Below are positions 15,489-23,556 of a stretch of DNA of 47,483 bases, piece after piece. The DNA comes from JBBIND01 sp037444075. GTDB lineage: Bacteria; Acidobacteriota; Terriglobia; Bryobacterales; Bryobacteraceae. The position numbers and the translations under genes were made by a program. Below the pieces are notes generated by a model that saw only the letters and a program-made list of their open reading frames with translations, searched no databases and was not told where the DNA came from. The stretch spans positions 1 through 47,483 of the forward strand of contig JBBIND010000026.1 of the NCBI GenBank assembly GCA_037444075.1. The letters are read 5' to 3'. Numbering within the stretch: the stretch's first letter is position 1; every line of letters starts with the position of its first letter.

Positions 15489-16481
15489 CTAGTTGCGGCG
15501 CTTCAGTGTCGGACGTTCGTCCTCGTCCTCAGCCTTGGGCTTCTCGTTGCCCTCCGCGTCGATCTTGCCGCTTCCGGACCTTCTCAGAGTAGGCTTGCTT
15601 TCGTCTTTGTCGTCGGCTTTGCGTCGGCTGCTCATCGCAAGGAGCCTCGACTTCACTTTGTCAAACTCGGACGTGGTAACGACGTATTCGGGCTTCGCCG
15701 TCAATATCTCCTGGATGTTCTTCTGAGAATCCTGGATGCGGTCATCCGTGGGCGGATGCGAGGAGAACACCTTGGCCATGGTTCCCGGCTTGCGCTTCTC
15801 GTCGGCCTGCAGCTTCTCGAAGAAGTCAATGAACGCGGTAGGGTCGTAACCAGCCTTGTACATGTACTGCAGACCCAGCAAATCGGCTTCCCTCTCGAAG
15901 CCGCGCGAGAAGCTCAGGAACGTCATCGGAATCAGCAGGCCGGCGCCCTGCCGGACGCCGTAACCGGTCCAGCCGCCCATGAAGATCAGCGGGATGGAAG
16001 CGAGGTTGACAAGCTGCCCGCGGGTCGCCTGACGTGTGCCGTGGCGCGCCGCGATGTGCGCGATCTCATGAGCCATCACGCCGGCGAGTTCCGCTTCAGT
16101 TTCCGCGCGCATGACGAGTCCTGAATTGACGAAGAAGAATCCGCCCGGCAACGCGAAGGCGTTCACTTCCTGGTTGTCGATCACCTTGATCGTGACAGGC
16201 ACTTTGACGTCGGAATTGCGCACCAAATTCTGCCCGACGCGGTTGACATACTCCGAGATGACGGGGTCCTCCACCATCTTGGCCTGCCGTTCAATTTCTT
16301 CAGCAAACTGTTTGCCTAGGGCGATCTCCTTTTCAAGCGAATAGAAGTTCACTCCCCTGCCAACGTCGCGGTTCCCGATCTCGTCCGGATCCTTCCTCTT
16401 GTCGTCGGCGGGCACGGTGACCGGCCATGCCAGAAGCAAAACGGCCATCAATGCTACATTCAATCTTGCGAGGCGATTCAT
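15489..16481 (-). CDS. M48-family zinc metalloprotease, exported
   Basis: A 330-aa protein from ATG 16481, which has an AAAGGAG ribosome-binding site. The N-terminal signal (L-N-V-A-L-M-A-V-L-L-L-A-W-P) directs export. The catalytic H-E-I-A-H motif is at residues 138-142 (His138 and His142 bind zinc, Glu139 is the base), and the third ligand is in F-E-R-E-A-D-L-L-G. The order matches the periplasmic BepA/LoiP-like branch of M48, which degrades misfolded outer-membrane proteins. The C-terminal 60 residues are highly charged, with two copies of a P-T-L-(R/K)-R motif, and look disordered. That tail is not part of the usual family. A perfect TATAAT is present upstream on the same strand. Confidence 0.9.
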   Translation of the reverse strand: MNRLARLNVALMAVLLLAWPVTVPADDKRKDPDEIGNRDVGRGVNFYSLEKEIALGKQFAEEIERQAKMVEDPVISEYVNRVGQNLVRNSDVKVPVTIKVIDNQEVNAFALPGGFFFVNSGLVMRAETEAELAGVMAHEIAHIAARHGTRQATRGQLVNLASIPLIFMGGWTGYGVRQGAGLLIPMTFLSFSRGFEREADLLGLQYMYKAGYDPTAFIDFFEKLQADEKRKPGTMAKVFSSHPPTDDRIQDSQKNIQEILTAKPEYVVTTSEFDKVKSRLLAMSSRRKADDKDESKPTLRRSGSGKIDAEGNEKPKAEDEDERPTLKRRN

Positions 16482-16517
16482 CTCATCTCCTTTCGCTCGG
16501 AAGGATGCCGCTTTGAT

Positions 16518-16523
16518 CATTAT
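16518..16523 (-). promoter_or_regulatory. TATAAT -10 for the M48 protease gene
   Basis: The minus strand reads GCGTATAATGATC, with TATAAT at 16523-16518, 36 nt before the start at 16481. No good -35 is visible. On the plus strand, CATAAT at 16554-16559 could serve the divergent aminotransferase. Confidence 0.45.
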
Positions 16524-16581
16524 ACGCCCGGCAATGCCAGACACCAGCGGTCTTCATAATTTTGGACGCTAAGGCATAACA

Positions 16582-17724
16582 ATGGGTTACATGAATCCGG
16601 CCGGCTCCCAGGAGCCCCTTTGGCAGCTTTGGCGCGACGAATTCCCGGTGACCGAGCGCCTGGTCTATCTCAATCATGCCGCGGTTTCCCCCTTGGCCCG
16701 GCGGGCTTCCGAGGCCATGAAGCACCTGGCCGAGGACGCCTGCCTGTTCGGGTCCTTCCATTATGATCAATGGCTTGCAACCTATGAAGGCTTGCGCGAA
16801 GCGGCTGCCCGATTGACCGGCTCGGACCGTTCCGAGATGGCGATTGTCAAGAACACCTCCGAAGGGATAGCCACCGTAGCCTTGGGAATCGACTGGAAGC
16901 CGGGCGACAAAGTAGTCGCCTTCCGGGAGGAGTTTCCCGCTAACTACTTCCCGTGGTTGAGGTTGGAGGCCAAAGGTGTCCTCGTGGACTGGCTTTCGAT
17001 TGAAGACCCCCCGGAAGTCATTGAATCTCATTGCCGTGGCGCCAGGCTCCTGGCCATCAGTTTCGTGAATTACCTGAGCGGCTATCGGGTGGACCTCGAG
17101 ACGCTCGGCGAAATCTGCAGCCGGCACGGCTGCTTCTTTTTCGTCGATGCGATTCAGGGTCTGGGAGCTTATCCGCTGGATGTGCGAAAAGCCCGCATCG
17201 ACGCGTTGGCGGCTGACGGTCACAAGTGGTTGGTGGGTCCTGAGGGTTGCGGCATCCTATACATCAAGAAAGACTTGCAGGACACCATCGAGCCCGTGGA
17301 ATTCGGTTGGACGAACACTGCCAACTACACCGATTACGCCTCGCGCGACATGCGTCTGCGCCCCGATGCCGGGCGTTACGAATGCGGCACTCTGAACACC
17401 ATCGGCTGCTATGGATTGCGCGCAGCCATCGAACTGCTCAATGAAGTGGGCGTCGCCAACATCGCCTCGGCGGTGGACAATCTGGCGCAGCGCGTTGCCG
17501 AGGGCGCCGCGCGGAAAGGTTACGAACTGCTGGCGGAGAGGAAGCAGGGAACCGGCTCCGGCATCGTCAGTCTCCGGAAACCTGATGTGGATAGCCGCAT
17601 GGTGGTGAGCGAACTCCGCCGGAAAGGCTTCATCACGGCGCCTCGGCAGGGTTGGGTGCGCGTCTCACCGCACTTTTACATCAGTCCCGAGGACATTGAC
17701 CGCCTGCTGGCTGAACTGCCCTGA
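16582..17724 (+). CDS. class V aminotransferase-fold PLP enzyme (cysteine desulfurase-like)
   Basis: A 380-aa PLP-dependent enzyme of fold type I, class V. Recognisable parts are Y-L-N-H-A-A-V-S-P-L near residue 30, the cofactor-phosphate segment K-N-T-S-E-G (90-95), PLP-ring Asp189 in V-D-A-I-Q-G, and Schiff-base Lys215 in A-D-G-H-K-W-L-V-G-P-E-G-C-G. The D-G-H-K-W-L signature places it with the desulfurase/isopenicillin-N-epimerase/kynureninase-like subgroup. No active-site Cys loop of a genuine sulfur-transferring desulfurase is evident near the C-terminus, so an epimerase or lyase role is equally possible. A separate TIM-barrel/M14 unit follows after 83 nt, and a TACAAT element in that gap suggests separate transcription. 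Confidence 0.87.
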   Translation: MGYMNPAGSQEPLWQLWRDEFPVTERLVYLNHAAVSPLARRASEAMKHLAEDACLFGSFHYDQWLATYEGLREAAARLTGSDRSEMAIVKNTSEGIATVALGIDWKPGDKVVAFREEFPANYFPWLRLEAKGVLVDWLSIEDPPEVIESHCRGARLLAISFVNYLSGYRVDLETLGEICSRHGCFFFVDAIQGLGAYPLDVRKARIDALAADGHKWLVGPEGCGILYIKKDLQDTIEPVEFGWTNTANYTDYASRDMRLRPDAGRYECGTLNTIGCYGLRAAIELLNEVGVANIASAVDNLAQRVAEGAARKGYELLAERKQGTGSGIVSLRKPDVDSRMVVSELRRKGFITAPRQGWVRVSPHFYISPEDIDRLLAELP

Positions 17725-17770
17725 ACTCCCGGCTTCCGCCCGCCCGCCTCTGTGACCTGGCGGTCTCGGA

Positions 17771-17776
17771 TACAAT
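17771..17776 (+). promoter_or_regulatory. TACAAT -10-like element before the TIM-barrel gene
   Basis: CGGATACAATGGC at 17767-17779 has TACAAT as a plausible -10, with a GGGAGGA ribosome-binding site and ATG 17808 downstream. Exactly the same 13 nt precede the phosphodiesterase gene at 42867. The ATG inside the motif (17775) is in frame with the gene but is unlikely to be the start. Confidence 0.4.
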
Positions 17777-17807
17777 GGCCTTTCAACAACTCTGGCGGGA
17801 GGACCAC

Positions 17808-18569
17808 ATGCGGCTGGGAGCCGTCACTTTTAACGTCCTGAAGGACTGGGACATTGAGACGATCATCAAGAATCTGGAAGCGGCCGGTTTCGAAGCGGTG
17901 GAACTTCGGACGACGCACAAACACGGCGTCGAGCCGTCCATCACGAGCGAGGAGAGGACTCGCGTCCGGCAGCGCTTCGAGAAGAGCAAGATTCGTTTGC
18001 TGAGTTATGGCTCGGTGGCCGAATTCCACTCACCGGACCCCGGCGTGCGCAAGAAGAACGTCGAAGACGGCAAACGCTTTGTGGACCTCGCGCATGACAC
18101 CGGCGCCTGGGGCGTGCGCGTGCGTCCGAACGCCATGCCCGCAGGCGTGCCCGAGGAGACGACAATTGGCAACATCGCCGCGTCCCTGCGCGAGTTGGGT
18201 GACTACGCCGCGGGCAAGGGCGTCGAGATTTGGGTGGAAGTCCACGGGCGCAGGACACAGGATCCGCCCGTCTGTGCCGCCATCATGCAGCAGACTCGCC
18301 ATCCGGCAGTGGGTCTCTGTTGGAACTCGAACCAGGGGGAGGTCATCAACGGAAGCGTAAAGCAGAGCTTTGAATTGCTGAAACCCTGGATCAAGAACAC
18401 CCACATCAACGAACTGGCCAATCCCGCTTACCCGTGGCGCGAGCTGTTCACCCTGCTGCGGCAGTCCGGTTATGACCGCTACACGTTGATGGAAGCCCAG
18501 GAAAGCAAGGAGCCGGAGCGCTTCCTGAGATGGTATAGCGCTCTGTGGCGAGAGTTGACCCGGCCATGA
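17808..18569 (+). CDS. sugar phosphate isomerase/epimerase-like TIM-barrel protein
   Basis: A 253-aa protein of the AP-endonuclease-2-like TIM-barrel family (xylose isomerase, hydroxypyruvate isomerase and epimerase relatives). ATG 17808 follows GGGAGGA at ideal spacing, so the longer in-frame start at 17775 is rejected. Strand motifs include F-E-A-V-E-L-R-T-T-H near the second strand, I-W-V-E-V-H-G-R with a metal-type Glu, V-G-L-C-W-N-S-N-Q-G-E, and I-K-N-T-H-I-N-E-L. These E, D/N and H positions match the divalent-metal site of the family. The substrate is not predictable. The stop overlaps the M14 start by 4 nt (ATGA). Confidence 0.82.
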   Translation: MRLGAVTFNVLKDWDIETIIKNLEAAGFEAVELRTTHKHGVEPSITSEERTRVRQRFEKSKIRLLSYGSVAEFHSPDPGVRKKNVEDGKRFVDLAHDTGAWGVRVRPNAMPAGVPEETTIGNIAASLRELGDYAAGKGVEIWVEVHGRRTQDPPVCAAIMQQTRHPAVGLCWNSNQGEVINGSVKQSFELLKPWIKNTHINELANPAYPWRELFTLLRQSGYDRYTLMEAQESKEPERFLRWYSALWRELTRP

Positions 18570-20971
18570 CCGCACGTTTGCTGATCCTCGTTCTCCTGCT
18601 CGCGGGCCGGTTGCTGCCGGCTCCGCCTTCGCCTGAATCCTTTTTCGGGCACCGCATGGGCGCTGACCGCAAGTTGATTGCCTGGGACAAAGTGGTCTCT
18701 TACTTCCAGGCTTTGGACAAAGCCAGTGACCGGGTTCAGGTCCGCGTGGTGGGTCAGAGTACGGAAGGGCGTCCCTTCATCGCCGCTTATATCGCTTCAC
18801 CGGAGACACTGAGCCGTTTGGAGCAGTACCGGCAGATTCAGAAGAAGCTGGCGGACCCGCGCGTAACTCCCATGGCGGAAGCCGAACAACTCTTCACTCA
18901 GGGCAAGGCGGTGGTGATGATCACTTGCTCGATTCACTCCACCGAAGTCGCGTCCACTTTTTCGGCGATTGAGTATGCCCACCGTCTGGCCACCGAGAAC
19001 ACGCCAAAGACACGAGCCATCCTTGACAACACGATTTTCATCCTGGTGCCGTCGCTGAACCCGGACGGGATTGACCTGATCAATGACTGGTACACGAAGA
19101 CACTGGGAACGCGTTTTGAGGGCACGTCGCCGCCTGAGCTGTACCAGAAGTACGTCGGTCACGACAACAACCGCGACTGGTACATCTTCTCGCAAGCCGA
19201 AACGCGCGTCGCCATCTCACAACTGCACAACGTCTGGCACCCTCAGATTGTCTACGACGTGCATCAGCAGAGTCCGTTCGCCGCCCGCATGTTCATCCCG
19301 CCGTGGATGGATCCGATCGACCCCAACATCGACCCCATCCTGGTGCAAAACACCAACATGATCGGCACGGGCATCGCCGCGGATTTGACGGCGAGCGGCA
19401 AGACCGGCGTGGTGGTCAACGCCATTTACGATTTCTGGACGCCGGGCCGCCACTACCAGGCGTACCACGCGGGTATGCGCATCCTGAGCGAAGCCGCCAG
19501 CGTGAGGCTGGCCTCGCCGATGACTGTCAAACCGGACCAGATTTCGCAAAGCGCGCAGGGCTACCATCCGAGACAGCACAGTTGGAACCATCTGGAGCCC
19601 TGGCTGGGTGGCCAATGGCGTCTGCGGGACATCGTCGACTACCAGTTGATTACCTACGAGTCCGTGCTGTTTCAGTCGGCTATGCGGCGCGCGGACCTGC
19701 TGCGTTCCTTCTACCGTATTGGGGAGCGTGCTGCCGGGCGCAGCTCGCCCTACGCCTTCGTCATTCCCAAGGCGCAGACTGACCCGGGCTCCGCACGCAA
19801 ACTGCTCGAGACGCTGGACTTCGGCCTGGTGGAGATTGACCGGCTGGAAGCCTCCTTCGAAAGCGGAGGCAAAAGCTATCCGGCGGGCAGCTTCGTTGTC
19901 CGCATGCAACAGCCCTACAGTTCCTTCGCCAAGACGTTGCTGGAGCGGCAGCAGTATCCGGACTTGCGCCTGTACCCGGGCGGCCCTCCCAAGAGGCCCT
20001 ATGACGTCACCGCCCACACCCTTCCGCTGTTGATGGGCGTGCAGGTAGACACGTTGGAGAAGCCGGTCAGCGTCAAGCTGGCGCGGGCCAAACAATTCAA
20101 CTTTGAGTTGGACCGCGCCTTGCCCGCTGGCAAAGTGCTGGCAGGTTCGGACGTGGATTCGTGGAAGGAAGTCAACCGCGTGTGGCGGACCGGAGCAACC
20201 GTTTGGCGAGATTCGGCCACGGGCGACTTCACGATTGGCGGCGCGCAACCCGCCGGTAGCGTCGCTTTGAAGCGCCCCCGCGTGGGGCTGTTCAAGAGTT
20301 TTGCCCCGAGCATGGACGAAGGCTGGACGCGCTGGTTGTTGGAGCAGTTTGGCTTCGAATACAAGAGTGTGAACCCACGCGACATCCGCGCCGGAAACCT
20401 GCGGGCTACCCACGACGTGCTCCTGTTCCCGGACCAATCTCCGGCAAGCATCATCGAGGGCTACTCTCCCGGGTCCATGCCGGATGAATTCACCGGGGGC
20501 GTGGGCTCCGATGGAGCCCAGGCTTTGAAGCAGTTTGCCGCCGAGGGCGGCACGCTCGTGTTCTGGAACCAGTCGACCGAGTACGCCACGGCGCAACTTG
20601 GCTTGAATGCGAAGAACACGCTGCAAGGCGTCGACAGCCGCGAATTTTACTGCCCGGGCTCACTGCTGAACGTTACTCTGGAGCGCCATCCCCTGACCTT
20701 GGGTGTGCCTCAGCAGATCGCTGTTTGGGCGCAGCGCAGCCCGGCGTGGGAGGTGAGCGGAGAAAGTGTTTCGGTTCTGGGACGGTACCCGGCATCGAAT
20801 CTGCTTGCATCCGGGTGGTTGTTGGGTGAGAAGCATCTCGCCGGCCGACCCATGATGCTCGAGGCGGCAACCGGCAAAGGCAAAGTGGTTCTGTTCGGAT
20901 TCAGGCCGCAATACCGCGCGCAGAGTTACCAGACGTTCAAGCTGCTGTTCAACGCCCTGACGCGTTTCTGA
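18566..20971 (+). CDS. secreted M14-family zinc carboxypeptidase with C-terminal extension
   Basis: An 801-aa protein starting at ATG 18566 inside the previous stop. The signal peptide is L-L-I-L-V-L-L-L-A-G-R-L-L-P-A. The M14 domain (about residues 30-400) shows the H-x-x-E zinc pair His124/Glu127 (C-S-I-H-S-T-E-V-A), an N-P-D-G motif near residue 165, N-R-D-W near 202 and a third zinc His233 (Y-D-V-H-Q-Q). It would cleave C-terminal amino acids from peptides outside the cytoplasm. The last 250 residues form an alpha/beta region (V-G-L-F-K-S, D-V-L-L-F-P-D-Q) that looks like a class I glutamine-amidotransferase-like fold without its catalytic residues. This two-domain layout is common in Acidobacteriota and Bacteroidota M14 proteins. 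Confidence 0.88.
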   Translation: MTARLLILVLLLAGRLLPAPPSPESFFGHRMGADRKLIAWDKVVSYFQALDKASDRVQVRVVGQSTEGRPFIAAYIASPETLSRLEQYRQIQKKLADPRVTPMAEAEQLFTQGKAVVMITCSIHSTEVASTFSAIEYAHRLATENTPKTRAILDNTIFILVPSLNPDGIDLINDWYTKTLGTRFEGTSPPELYQKYVGHDNNRDWYIFSQAETRVAISQLHNVWHPQIVYDVHQQSPFAARMFIPPWMDPIDPNIDPILVQNTNMIGTGIAADLTASGKTGVVVNAIYDFWTPGRHYQAYHAGMRILSEAASVRLASPMTVKPDQISQSAQGYHPRQHSWNHLEPWLGGQWRLRDIVDYQLITYESVLFQSAMRRADLLRSFYRIGERAAGRSSPYAFVIPKAQTDPGSARKLLETLDFGLVEIDRLEASFESGGKSYPAGSFVVRMQQPYSSFAKTLLERQQYPDLRLYPGGPPKRPYDVTAHTLPLLMGVQVDTLEKPVSVKLARAKQFNFELDRALPAGKVLAGSDVDSWKEVNRVWRTGATVWRDSATGDFTIGGAQPAGSVALKRPRVGLFKSFAPSMDEGWTRWLLEQFGFEYKSVNPRDIRAGNLRATHDVLLFPDQSPASIIEGYSPGSMPDEFTGGVGSDGAQALKQFAAEGGTLVFWNQSTEYATAQLGLNAKNTLQGVDSREFYCPGSLLNVTLERHPLTLGVPQQIAVWAQRSPAWEVSGESVSVLGRYPASNLLASGWLLGEKHLAGRPMMLEAATGKGKVVLFGFRPQYRAQSYQTFKLLFNALTRF

Positions 20972-20988
20972 GTCTTAGCCGACACGTC

Positions 20989-21029
20989 GTGGGTGGCGTG
21001 AGGCCGCCCGCGCTCCGGCGGATGCCCAC
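20989..21029. terminator. hairpin between convergent M14 and amidohydrolase genes
   Basis: GTGGG (20989-20993) and CCCAC (21025-21029) form the outer stem, with an inner CCGCC/GGCGG stem. It lies in the 93-nt gap between two convergent stops and lacks a T-tract, so a bidirectional terminator is only possible. Confidence 0.4.
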
Positions 21030-21064
21030 TGCGTAGCCCGTAGGGCAGGGAACCTGAATTGTCC

Positions 21065-22354
21065 CTAAGGGCGATCCTGCCGGTAGATCTTGCCTTCCTT
21101 CATGACGAAGAAGACTCGCTCGGTCTGGCGGATGTCAGCGATTGGGTCTCCCGGGACGGCCACGATGTCGGCGAGTTTACCGGCTTCGAGCGTGCCGAGC
21201 CTGTCGTCGAGACCCAGCAGCACGGAATTGACGCTGGTGGCCGCCATCAAAGCATCGGCAGGCTTCATGCCTCGCTCCACGAGCCGGAACATCTCTTCGG
21301 CGTTGCGCCCGTGAGGGAAGACGCCCGCGTCGGTGCCGACCACGATGCGGACGCCCATGGCGATAGCGCGCCGCACAGTCACTTCAATGCTGTCCATGGC
21401 GAGTCGGGCCTTGCGCTCCTGGCGCGGGTCCATGCGGGCTCCCGCTTCCAGGCGTTCGCGAATGCCCTGCATGGCCATGAGCGTAGGGGCAAAGAAGGTG
21501 CCTCGGGAGACCATCATTTTCAGCGCTTCCTCGTCCAAGAAAGACCCGTGCTCAATCGAGTCAATGCCAGCGCGAATAGCTCGCTTGGCGCCTTCGGCGC
21601 CGTGCGCGTGCGCGGCGGCTTTTCGCCTCATGGTGTGGGCCTGGTCCACCAGCGCGTTAAGTTCTTCTTGCGTGAGTTGCGGCGAGTCAACGTCGTCGTT
21701 CAAGGAAAGCACGCCTCCCGTGGCGCAGGTCTTGATGACATCGGCTCCGTGCTTGACGTTCCACCGCACGGCGTTGCGCATGGCGTCAGGCCCTGTGCCG
21801 ATGACAGGCTGGTCCGTGCCGAACTGCACAACGCCGAATCGGAAGCTGTTGGTGGGATCGCAATGCCCGCCCGGGCTGCCTATCCCTCTCACGCACGCGA
21901 GGATGCGCGGACCCTCCGTCAGACCGCGGCGGACGGCTTCCCGGAGCCCGATGTCGATGAAGTCCGAACTGCCCAGGTCGCGCACCGTGGTGAAGCCGGC
22001 GAGCAGGGTCTTGCGCGCCAGCGTGGCCGCATGCAGGGTGCGCTCAGGGACGGTTTGTTGCAGCCGGTCCAACGTATCCTGCCGGGAATCGTCGCTGCGC
22101 TCCTGTGAAAGGTGCGTGTGCGCGTCCATGAAGCCGGGCAGCAGCGTGGCATTCCCGAGGTCGATCACCTTGGCGCCGTCCGGAACCTGGGCCTGCGGTC
22201 CCACGGCTTCAATGCGGGCGCCGTTGACAACGACGAGTCCCGGTGACTGCAGGGCTCCGCTCTTGGCATCAAACAGCCTGGCGGCTTTGAGCACTACGAC
22301 GTCCGCCCCGAAAGCCGTGCCAGCGCAAAGCGCCGCGATGAGGATAGATTTCAT
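21065..22354 (-). CDS. amidohydrolase (imidazolonepropionase-like subgroup), secreted
   Basis: A 429-aa enzyme from ATG 22354, which opens a signal peptide (M-K-S-I-L-I-A-A-L-C-A-G-T-A-F-G). The frame continues 229 codons upstream only as a shadow of the divergent redoxin. Metal ligands: His79/His81 (M-D-A-H-T-H), Lys in V-I-K-T-C-A-T-G-G, His in A-A-H-A-H-G and I-E-H-G-S, and Asp in V-G-T-D-A-G. This pattern matches the imidazolonepropionase/Xaa-Pro dipeptidase-like branch of COG1228, which includes secreted dipeptidases. A TATACT -10-like hexamer lies 7 nt before the start, with no Shine-Dalgarno, suggesting a leaderless mRNA. Confidence 0.9.
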   Translation of the reverse strand: MKSILIAALCAGTAFGADVVVLKAARLFDAKSGALQSPGLVVVNGARIEAVGPQAQVPDGAKVIDLGNATLLPGFMDAHTHLSQERSDDSRQDTLDRLQQTVPERTLHAATLARKTLLAGFTTVRDLGSSDFIDIGLREAVRRGLTEGPRILACVRGIGSPGGHCDPTNSFRFGVVQFGTDQPVIGTGPDAMRNAVRWNVKHGADVIKTCATGGVLSLNDDVDSPQLTQEELNALVDQAHTMRRKAAAHAHGAEGAKRAIRAGIDSIEHGSFLDEEALKMMVSRGTFFAPTLMAMQGIRERLEAGARMDPRQERKARLAMDSIEVTVRRAIAMGVRIVVGTDAGVFPHGRNAEEMFRLVERGMKPADALMAATSVNSVLLGLDDRLGTLEAGKLADIVAVPGDPIADIRQTERVFFVMKEGKIYRQDRP

Positions 22355-22429
22355 GGGGCTTAGTATAGCGGGCGCGGGGAGTTCGCAGCCATGTGAACCG
22401 GCGGCCAGACCCGTGACATCATACAGAGC

Positions 22430-23509
22430 ATGAGGAGATTTGCATATCGGGCTGTACTGGGTGGTGCGTTGGCCCTGGCTTCCGCCGCTATCGCCGCGCA
22501 GCCGGCGCAGAAAGCCGCTCTCAATCTGGGACCAGCGGCCGGCAGCCGCGTGCCCTCTTTCGAGGCACTGGACCATAACGGCAAGACGCGCAGTCTGGCC
22601 AGCCTCCAGGGGGCCAAAGGAACACTCCTGGTTTTCATCCGTTCGGCGGATTGGTGACCGTACTGCAAAGCCCAGCTGGTCGAGCTGGAAGAACATGCCC
22701 AGGAATTCCGTTCGCGAGGCATCGGACTGGCAGCGCTGAGCTATGACAGCCCTGCCGTATTGAAACTCTACGCAGACCGGGCCGGAATCAGTTACCCGTT
22801 GCTCTCGGACCCGGACTCGAAAGTCATCCGCGCCTTCGGAATTTTGAACGAACAGGTAAAGCCGGACAGCGCGTTCTTCGGGATTCCGCACCCTGTAACC
22901 TACCTGCTCGACGAGCACGGTGTGGTGAGGGGGCGTTACTCCGACGACGACTACCGTGTGCGTTACACAGCCTCCGACATTCTGGCCAGGCATTTCAACG
23001 TGGCGCCAGGCAAGTCGCGCACGGAATGGGAGACCGATCATCTGCGGTTGATGGCTGCTGCCAGCGGTGACATCGTGAGGTCAGGGCAGCGCATCGCCCT
23101 GGCTGTCGAGCTGCAACTCAAGCCCAGGATGCATGTCTACGCGCCCGGTGTGGAGGGCTACATCCCGGTAGCCTGGACCATGGAAGACTCCGAGGGCTGG
23201 AGTGCGGCCGCGACGGAATTCCCGCCGCCGCTCAAGAAGCATCTGCCGGCCATCGGTGAAACCGTCCTTGTCTATCAGGACAGACTGCTGTTGCTGCGGG
23301 ACCTGACGGTGGGCCAGGAAGCGCGGCTCAAGGAACTGGCCGGTTTGGACGGCACGATCCTCGTGAAGGGGAAACTGCGTTACCAGGCTTGCGACGACAC
23401 GAAGTGCTACGTGCCCCAGGATGTTCCGCTCACCTGGAGGCTACGCATCGAGGCCGTGGACCGGCAGCGTGCACCTGAGCCGTTGCGCCGACAGGCGCCC
23501 GCGCAATAA
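22430..23509 (+). CDS. candidate selenoprotein: Sec-containing redoxin fused to a DsbD-alpha-like domain
   Basis: One frame of 359 codons plus stop, with a single internal TGA at 22655-22657 (residue 76). The sequence around it reads F-I-R-S-A-D-W-TGA-P-Y-C-K-A-Q-L, where AhpC/TSA redoxins have W-C-P-Y-C, so the TGA replaces the first active-site Cys. Frame, family sequence and charge pattern continue intact for 283 codons after it, so this is not simple decay. The N-terminus is a signal peptide (M-R-R-F-A-Y-R, Ala-rich, A-I-A-A-Q). Residues about 38-190 are a thioredoxin-fold redoxin. Residues about 210-345 resemble the DsbD alpha domain, with a Y-Q-A-C-D-D-T-K-C-Y-V-P motif (Cys321, Cys326). 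A SECIS-like hairpin follows the TGA. The expected role is a periplasmic peroxidase or thiol-disulfide enzyme. The alternative is a pseudogene or a sequencing error. Confidence 0.8.
22672..22688 (+). promoter_or_regulatory. SECIS-like hairpin downstream of in-frame TGA
   Basis: CCAGCT (22672-22677) and AGCTGG (22683-22688) pair perfectly over 6 bp around the loop GGTCG. The stem begins after a 14-nt spacer and the loop begins 21 nt after the TGA. Bacterial SECIS elements lie inside the coding region just after the UGA, with G at the start of a small apical loop. The E. coli fdhF loop also contains GGUC. Detection is by eye. Confidence 0.7.
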
Positions 23510-23534
23510 CGAGCCCGTTGGACGGCCGTTCCCT

Positions 23535-23556
23535 GCCGAACCGCAGTGAGTTCGGC
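23535..23556. terminator. hairpin between convergent redoxin and DUF1080 genes
   Basis: GCCGAAC (23535-23541) and GTTCGGC (23550-23556) form a perfect 7-bp stem with an 8-nt loop in the 46-nt gap between convergent stops. There is no T-run. Confidence 0.5.

Noticed and set aside
21059..22108. 349-codon forward frame over the amidohydrolase
   Set aside because: The minus-strand frame has all metal ligands of the amidohydrolase family. The forward frame is a His/Val/Arg-rich shadow.
22760..23509. A separate 249-codon gene starting at TTG 22760
   Set aside because: It would begin in the middle of the redoxin fold, without a ribosome-binding site. It is the downstream part of the same frame after the TGA.
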